Assembly (NCBI GenBank): GCA_028583605.1
Contig: CM053330.1
Coordinates: 26,925,233 to 26,989,232, forward strand
Source of the DNA: Dastarcus helophoroides
Taxonomy: Eukaryota > Arthropoda > Insecta > Coleoptera > Bothrideridae
Direction of reading: 5' to 3'
Length of the DNA: 64,000 bases
Shown: positions 57,555-64,000 of the stretch, in pieces
Layout: each line of letters begins with the position of its first letter
Position numbering within the stretch: position 1 is the first letter of the stretch
Position numbers and translations under genes: made by a program
The notes under the pieces: generated by a model
Seen by the model: only the letters and a program-made list of their open reading frames with translations
The model's database searches: none
What the model was told of the DNA's origin: nothing

Positions 57555-59405
57555 CAGTAAAAGCTCCTTATTCGCGCTTCCTTTATTCGCGTTTTCACTA
57601 TTCGCGGATTAAAAAAATGCGACCCAATTCCTATATTCGCGGCTAAAAATTTCTTTATTCGCGGATCTAATAAGTACATACATAATAATAAAAGGATTCC
57701 AATAGGTATCCAACCCAATATCCTTTGTAAATGGCGTCAAACGGACTAATAAAAAAAGTAAAATAGATCTTATTACACTTTTGCCTAAAGTATGTTGTTA
57801 AATGATAGCGTTGTCATTATGGATCGAAGACTGCAACCAAAAAAGGGTGCCCCTAAATGGTTCAATGGTCCGGGAGAAGGCAAAGCGTCTTTACGCTCAT
57901 TTTAAAGAAAGAACCTGAAGGTAGTTGTAGTGGTGAATGTACAGATGGGGGTTTTCAAGCATTGGAAGGTTGGTTCAATAAAATTAAGGTGAGACAATCA
58001 TTGCATAACATTAAAATCGTTGGAGAAGCAGGATTTGTAGACACTGCTACAGCAGAACGATATCCAAAAGAATTTGCAAACCTAGCAGCTGATGAAAGGT
58101 ACAAATCTGAGCAAATATTTAATGCAAAAGAAACTGCACTGTTTTGGAAGAGAATGCCAAACAAAACATTCATTTTTAAAAGCGAAAAGTCTGCTCCTAG
58201 ATTTAAATCTAGGAGCAAACTTCTCCAGCAGAGTTACACTGCTGCTATGTTCTAATGTATCTGGAGATTGTGTTATTAAGCCACTGATGCTTTACAGAGC
58301 GTTTAATCCTCGGGCTTTAAAAAATCAAAACAAGGACAACCTGCCAGTGTTTTGGTCGCGTGGATTACAAACGCTATTTTTTGTGACTGGTTCCGGAACT
58401 GTTTTGTTTCTGAAGTGGAAACTTATTTAAAAAAAAAACAGAAATCAGACTTTAAGGCACTTCTAATTTTGGCCAATGCACCAGGTCATCCTCGCGAACT
58501 TGAAACTTTGCATTCAAATATAAAAGTGACACGTTTACCTCCCAACACGACGGCTTTGCTTCAACCTATGGACCAAGGAATAATCCAGGCCTTTCAGCTC
58601 TATTACATTAAACGAACCTTCAAAATTATACTGGATAATATGGAATGTAATCCTGATATGAATGTTATGGAATGCTGGAAAAAATTTGACATAGCAAAAT
58701 GCATCGTAAACATAAAAGAATCATTGAAAGAACTGAAGCCACACACATTGAAGTCTTGCTGGAAAAAACTGTGGCCTGCTCTGACTACGAAAAATGACGA
58801 AAAATCTGTGCAAGTTCAAACTTGGACTGCAAACATAGCCGAATCGCGAATGGAATAGGACGAGATGGGTTCGAACAGATAGAATCAAGTGACATTCAGG
58901 AATTGCTTGAATTGCAAGATGAAGATTTGACCAAAACCGACTTGGAGGAAATGTTAAATTCACAGCCCATTGAAGAAGAGGCTTCAACAAGCGGTGGAAA
59001 CGTGATATTTAATTTGAAAAATCTTAGTGAAGGTTTAAGAATGGCAAATAAGCTTTGCGGTTTCTTTATGAACATTAATGCGTCTATGGAACGAAGTCTT
59101 ATTTTTAAGAGGCAAATTGCTAGTACAACTGCTGCATATCAGTCTGAATTAAAGGAGCTTTTAAAAACTGCCAAGCAAGAGAAAATTACAAAATTTTTCA
59201 AACCATTGCCTAAGCGTTAGGATAATTAATCAAAATGTTCAAAAACTTCAATTAAATTGATTTTTTTATATATTTGTTTTTTTTATTTTGTCACCCAGGA
59301 ACGTATCTCCTTTAATCCCATATTAATTACCATTCCGTATTCACGGTTTCTGTATTCGCGGCATATTTATGGAACATATACCCCGCGAATAAAGAGCTTT
59401 TACTG
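57555..59405 (+). mobile_element. Tigger/pogo element with intact ends (1851 bp)
   Basis: It is bounded by TA at 57553-57554 and 59406-59407. The inverted ends read CAGTAAAAGCTCCTTATTCG and (reverse complement) CAGTAAAAGCTCTTTATTCG, one mismatch in the first 22. Subterminal ttcgcg phrases recur near both ends. TA duplication and CAGTAAAAGCTC-like termini are typical of Tigger elements. Confidence 0.95.
57820..59220 (+). pseudogene. Tigger transposase, frameshifted and catalytically dead
   Basis: The N-terminal DNA-binding part is mostly unreadable (AKRLYAHFK near 57880). 57940-58255 reads GWFNKIKVRQSLHNIKIVGE...EQIFNAKETALFWKRMPNKTF. The family has FNxDETGLFWK here, so the first catalytic Asp is Lys. 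In the next frames come LLLCSNVSGDCVIKPLMLYR (58225-58285) and LLILANAPGHPRE (58465), where the second Asp of LDNAPGHP is Ala, then RLPPNTTALLQPMDQGIIQA (58530-58590) with the third Asp kept. The C-terminal frame 58860-59220 is acidic (LLELQDEDLTKTDLEEML, PIEEEASTS) and ends QEKITKFFKPLPKR. This matches a PCNA-binding PIP box (QxxIxxFF), a feature known in pogo-family transposases. At least three frameshifts. Such enzymes cut and paste DNA at TA; this copy cannot. Confidence 0.92.
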
Positions 59406-59409
59406 TACT

Positions 59410-60155
59410 TAAGGTATTATGATATGCTATGATAGGTAACTAACATATTATAATTGTAACGTATTATGTGCTACTAAGTTATTATGAAGCTGTTAAATAT
59501 TATGAGGTTAATAATTTTCAATAAAGATTTAATTTTAAGGACACTTAATTTTCAATGATACGATAAAATAAATAATAGCTTAGAAATCAGTGAAGATTAT
59601 AGTAGGGCAATAAGTACTGCAAATGATTCGAACATTTTATCTTTGTTTGTATAAGATATCGTAGAATACATTGCAAAATTCGTTTTAAAACGTTAAAAAA
59701 ATACGTAAATTGCATTTTATGCCTAAATGCAATAGAATTAAACCAGTTGATACCAACATTTATTAAAATTAAAAATTATAGCAACAAGAAACATTGTTTA
59801 AACCAACCGTCCAAAGATGTAATCCCCAAAAATTAAACTTTGTGAAAAAAATGTAATTAAAAACTAATATTAAATATTATTGGTAATATAACAGTTCTTA
59901 AATTTTAAGGATTAGCAACAAAATTATGCTCGGTAGACATTTTTAAATTGTTTGATTCCATGACAGCAGGATATGGGTTGATATACATTTTTAAATCCAA
60001 TTTGCTGGATGCGCCAGAACATTGTCAGGGATCATATTTACCAAATTAAACAAAATTAATACAGTTCACGAATTATTGATACAAAAAATATTTGTCGATA
60101 CTGAATGTTGCTTTATTATCGTACTGTATACAGTCGCGTGAATGGAATATGGTAT
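59410..60155. other. No recognised feature
   Basis: AT-rich sequence; short tandem-like phrases (gttattatgaagc) near 59410-59520 only. Confidence 0.45.
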
Positions 60156-60159
60156 TTTG

Positions 60160-60960
60160 ACCGACCAAGTGGCCTGTAACACAAACCTTACAAGTCCTAC
60201 AATTGTAAGAAATTATTCTACACTTGTAGTTATTCCTTAACACAACGCAACTTGTTCAATGCGGCGCCAGTAATTACGGAAAAAATATCACACATATAAG
60301 GAGATTTTGCAGCACAAAGCTAGCACTTCTTCTACTTTTATGTTACAGCATACATTTAAAACTGTAGATTTATCTATTTTAGAGTTCTTTTTCTTCAAAA
60401 CGGCTCTAAGGCTTTGAAAGGACAATTTAGGCAGGTGCCATTTCATTTGGGATTACTAATTTTTGGACACATCTCGATTCTTTAGATAGGGCCGTCGTCG
60501 TGTATCGTATTTATTGTTAAATATAGTTTATAAATTATTATGGCTAGATATGTATGAATCAGTATAAGTACCGTTTAATATTTAAGCAATGTGAATAAGA
60601 CGAATAAATAATTTCAAATCAAAAAACAATCTTGCCAAAATTGTTAACGGCTCTCCTTGTGATAAACAAAATCGCTATCTTGACAGACTAGGCACGAAAT
60701 AAATAACATTTTACTTATTTTGTGGCCTAATGATATTAATGGGCATTTGCTTTTATAAAAATAAAGAACTCAGAGCTTTCCAATGCTTTTGCCGGCGCTC
60801 TCAACGTGCTTCTGCTGCATTGTTTTCTTATAGATTAGCTCATACATTTGTATCATATTACCTATACGTACAAGTCCTACATAATTCGCTAACACAACGC
60901 AATTCGCTACAATTGTAGAAACTCCGCGATTCTTTACATATGTAGCCTACACATAAAACA
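60160..60960 (+). repeat. Dispersed repeat family E, copy 1
   Basis: Edges have palindrome-rich tacaagtcctacaattgtaag and cttaacacaacgcaac phrases (60190-60250) and again tacaagtcctacataattcg and taacacaacgcaattcg (60868-60912). The inside (60590-60850: gacgaataa, aataaagaactcagag, cttttgccggc, cattgttttctta) matches 62745-62935 directly. No gene. Confidence 0.7.
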
Positions 60961-61444
60961 AGTTATATCATTGGGAAAGCGAGCTTCGCTGATTTATTTT
61001 TCTTCTTTAGAGAAAATAAATGTTTATTCAGAAAATCATGTCTAGATATTAAACAATTATTACTATTTTATTATTTCCAGAAAAACGATTTAGGTAGGTA
61101 TCATTTTCGTGATTAAATTTAATCAAAATGTGAGTAATATTTTTTATTATCCTTAATTATTAGTAAGGTTTATACTTTTATAATAATACAATAAATGATT
61201 TCAGTTAGGTTTTTAATTTTTTTTTTTAATCTTTTGAATTCAGGATCGAAGGATGCAGTATCGGATTTAGATTTTGCTTAGGAGTAATAATGTTATTTAT
61301 ATCAAGAAAAATTTATTGGTCGCAAACGACACTGATGTTTACGCTAATGGTTTCGGGCTGCAAAATCATACATAGGCGATTACGGCGCAAGATATGTCCA
61401 TAAATATGCATGCACAGGATTAACTTTTTTTAACAGTGAAAGAA

Positions 61445-61830
61445 AAGCTATTTTTTTTATATATTTCAATTTTTAATTTATAAGTATTTCTTCCTCATTG
61501 TTCCCTTTCGATTTATGCACTGCTGACGAGCTCAAATGAGAGCGAAACATCGATATCCAGTGCTACAAACTTTTTTTATATTTTAATATTTTGATAATTT
61601 ATAAAACAATTTTTTTTTCAAATCTAAGTTTGGTCTTCTATATTTTATTTTTTTCCTATTCTATGTAAAATAAACTAAGCAATTTTTGGCAACTGACATG
61701 AGGTGACGTTTTAAATAAATTTAGCTATCACGTAGTCATATTTCAAATAATGTTTTAGAATATTGTCAACATTCACTAATAAAAATTTATGTTAAATGTT
61801 AATGTTAAATAAAATTAAAAAACATTTTTA
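61445..61830 (+). repeat. Family A hammerhead-bearing repeat, copy 3
   Basis: Same order as copy 2: cttcctcattgttccc, hammerhead, ggtcttctatattttat, tatgtaaaataaactaa, catgaggtgac, tatcacgtagtcatatttca, attgtcaac. The 3' end is truncated or diverged after ttaaataaaatta. No ORF. Confidence 0.87.
61517..61563 (+). ncRNA. Type I hammerhead ribozyme, canonical core
   Basis: Stem I GCACUG (61517-61522) pairs perfectly with CAGUGC (61558-61563). Core CUGACGA is 61523-61529. Stem II GCUC-AAAUGA-GAGC (61530-61543) is perfect, with the conserved G-C pair next to the core. GAAA is 61544-61547. Stem III is ACA-UCGA-UAU with one C-A mismatch. The cleavage site is C61557 in AUC. Every invariant hammerhead base is present. 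The stem I-open topology makes it type I. Activity is predicted, weakened perhaps by the stem III mismatch. Confidence 0.86.
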
Positions 61831-62090
61831 TGAAATGAGTTTCTGCTTTGAAAAAAAGCAGTAGCGTACCATTTATTTTGTTAAAAATAAAAAAAAGTAG
61901 AACATATATTTTCCTTGCGAAAAGTATTTCTTTATGCCTAGTAAAGAAATTCAGAATATTCCGATAATTTGAGTTTAGGCAAGTTACGTATGTATTGCCC
62001 AATGTTTGTAATCTCACGCTAACCTTTCCTTGTCTCTAATCAAACATACAGACATATTATTAAAAAGCTGTTTCAAAGATCAAAAAACCG

Positions 62091-62130
62091 TCCCTGACGA
62101 AGCATCCTACGATAGAGGTCGAAACGCCAA
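62091..62130 (+). ncRNA. Possible Penelope-type hammerhead remnant
   Basis: CUGACGA (62094-62100) and GAAAC (62121-62125) are at hammerhead spacing, as in gtccctgacgaag...gtcgaaacg phrases of Penelope ends, but stem II offers only about three pairs (CCU/AGG) and no convincing stem I is visible. Low confidence. Confidence 0.3.
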
Positions 62131-62459
62131 TCTCTTTATATGGTTTTCCAATGGATCTTGTGCGGAAAAACAAATGTTTTAATCAGTTAATTGCAAAAAA
62201 TATATTATATTCTTAAAAAATGCTGATTTCGAATGTTTATCAAAATGATATCCATTTATATCGTCTTTCAGGCCAAAAAAACTGCTAGTTATCAAATTTT
62301 ATTGAAATCAACAATGCCGTTTGAGAGATAAAAAATTATGCCTGAAGGATCAAGATGGCCCTGAAAAATAGTGATCCCAAATCTTTTTAAAGCAAAAATA
62401 ACCCATATACTCAATTTCATTGAAATCTTTAAAGCCGCTTTGGAGAAAAGTACTATTTA

Positions 62460-63060
62460 CCTAAGGTTGAAGACTTGTAAAACATTACCTACACTTGTAG
62501 AATATACTGCAAAATATGCATACAAGTGAAGGCGTTGTGTTACAGAATCCGTTTACATATGTGATATTTCTTCTGTAATTACTGACGCGGCACATGTAAT
62601 TACAAGTTGAGTAGTGTTACAGAATGAATATAAGTATAGATAATTTCCTAGAGTTTTGTACGATTTGTACAATTTGCATTATGTTCCGCAGCTCCTCCGA
62701 TGATTTTGGAATATTTTGTAGAAATATCATTAATTCAAGGAAAGTAAACATGACGAATAATTTCAAACTTTGAATCAAAAAACGAACTTATTGTTAATGA
62801 AGGTGTCAGTGACTGTCCTTGTGATTTTATAGTACAAAAATAAAGAACTGAGGGTTCCCAATATTTTTGCCAGCACATACGTGCATGGATAGTATTGTTT
62901 TCTTTATCACATATTTGTCTCCTATCATATTACGAGACAAGGTTCATGGAATTTCTACAAGCGTAGCAATTTGCGTTGTGTTAACCGAATTATGTAGGAA
63001 TTGTACGTACAGGCAAGTTCCTTGTAACTTGTAGACTTGTTACAATTGTGAGTCGATGGT
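62460..63060 (+). repeat. Dispersed repeat family E, copy 2
   Basis: The centre matches copy 1 directly (62745-62935). Edges carry inverted relatives of the copy 1 edges: gatatttcttctgtaattac and gttgtgttacagaat at 62520-62625 are the reverse complement of 60230-60300; tgcgttgtgttaaccg and aattatgtagg at 62970-62998 are the reverse complement of 60875-60905. Confidence 0.65.
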
Positions 63061-63064
63061 AAAT

Positions 63065-64000
63065 CAAAATGTCTGAACGATCCTTGTAAAGGTTACTTTA
63101 AATCATGGACGTGAATCGGCGTGTTATCTTTTAATTAGCTCTCAGGGACGTAAACTGATAAAAGCTGAAAGTGCATTACATAAATATTTACAAGGATTAA
63201 GGCCAATTTGCCGGCTATTATTACCGGCTTTGCCATCGTTATTAAACACCATATTGATTTATTGTTTAAATAAGGAAGCGACTAATTTGCTATGTAGAAT
63301 ACTCTTATCTTTATGGGCTTATGGGCAATAAGAGGAGACGATATATTTATGGCGGTCAATATAAACATTTTTTGAAACATTTCATGGAAGTATGACGACC
63401 GTAGTTGTAATTGTAATTTCCAAAGTCACTAAAGCAATGACATGGGCGTTTAAACGAATTTCACTTTCGCGGCTGATATGTATTTTTTTGGAAGCAATTA
63501 CAACTTTACGAAAGAAAAATGACGGGTGAACAAGTTTCAATTTTGAGGAATGAGAGAGGAATTGGAATTTTGAAAATTTTCAACCCACATTGTGAATAAT
63601 ATTTTGATTCTATGATAAAATACATTTAAGTATGGCAAAATTAATAAATCTTCCTGCAGACAATATGAAATTTTGTATGCTTTGAAACCTATTGTGTTAA
63701 ATAGAGTCGATATTATATGTGTACATAAAAAAGGTTTGAGTTCATGTATGCCTAACTAAATACTCGTCCTGGAGGATCAAATTGTTTAAGTCTATTGTTA
63801 CCTGCAAACTGATTATTGGCATATTATAACAATAAAGTCCTTTGTTTGGAAATTCAGTAAATTAAAAAACGTTTTTAGTTATAAGCCTCATATTTACAGA
63901 AAAACATGGGTTAATGTAAACATTTCTACTGAACGTATAATATTACTACCATATCTTTGAAACCACTCACAGTTGTGGATAATTAACCTACAATATTGGG
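63065..64000. other. No recognised feature
   Basis: No frame, repeat pairing or transposon end that I can support in the last kilobase. Confidence 0.45.

Noticed and set aside
58721..58990. Antisense frame over the Tigger C-terminus
   Set aside because: Opposite the recognisable transposase and without a motif of its own.
62091..62130. Strong hammerhead call
   Set aside because: Core words are at the right spacing, but stems I and II are too weak; kept only as a low-confidence remnant.
1..64000. tRNA, rRNA and CRISPR features
   Set aside because: I saw no cloverleaf with conserved tRNA boxes, no rRNA-like segment and no evenly spaced identical repeats.

Overview
The window is strongly AT-rich animal DNA, and its content points to an insect. 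It holds two exons of a neuropeptide-type G-protein-coupled receptor with spliceosomal introns, and many decayed insect-type transposons: hAT, Tc1/mariner, pogo/Tigger, Crypton, Penelope-like and non-LTR elements. A beetle is plausible, but that is inference from repeat style only. I saw no rRNA, tRNA, CRISPR or bacterial operon structure.

The only host gene I can support is the receptor on the minus strand. An exon coding TM1-TM3 lies at 27646-28260. An exon coding TM4-TM7 lies at 1-687 and runs off the window. The splice sites and phases agree across an intron of about 27 kb (688-27645), so the first 43% of the window is intron packed with mobile DNA.

Inside that intron, from left to right: Penelope-type hammerhead-like motifs (1.97 and 2.55-2.66 kb, the second a head-to-head palindrome), a hAT-type non-autonomous element (6.3-7.3 kb), a jockey-like RT pseudogene (8.4-9.9 kb), the first copy of a hammerhead-bearing repeat ('family A', 10.55-11.26 kb), a foldback (12.7-13.8 kb), a mariner fragment, a small MITE (15.3-15.65 kb), an apparently intact intron-containing Crypton tyrosine recombinase inside inverted repeats and flanked by two hairpins (16.06-17.93 kb), a chimeric non-LTR remnant (18.9-19.5 kb), a Penelope-like GIY-YIG remnant (21.4-22.0 kb) and a four-level nest of inverted-repeat elements (23.2-27.2 kb).

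From 28.3 kb to the end the DNA is intergenic as far as I can see. It holds more hAT non-autonomous elements with matching 8-bp target duplications (29.5-31.0, 45.1-46.1, 47.2-48.0, 51.5-51.7 kb), a pogo-type MITE, three non-LTR pseudogenes (36.0-38.7, 48.0-50.6, 55.0-55.7 kb), a minisatellite beside a broken transposon-associated gene (41.2-42.1 kb), large foldbacks (44.0-44.9, 52.4-53.2 kb), a dead Tigger element with intact ends (57.55-59.4 kb), and family A copies 2 and 3. Copy 3 carries a canonical hammerhead ribozyme at 61517-61563.

The most interesting signals are the hammerhead ribozymes, which come from two unrelated repeat classes, the intact Crypton with long terminal inverted repeats, and the recurring hairpins. 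Long blocks of a degenerate 'tcgaaattt / gaaaaa' pattern fill much of the remaining space.
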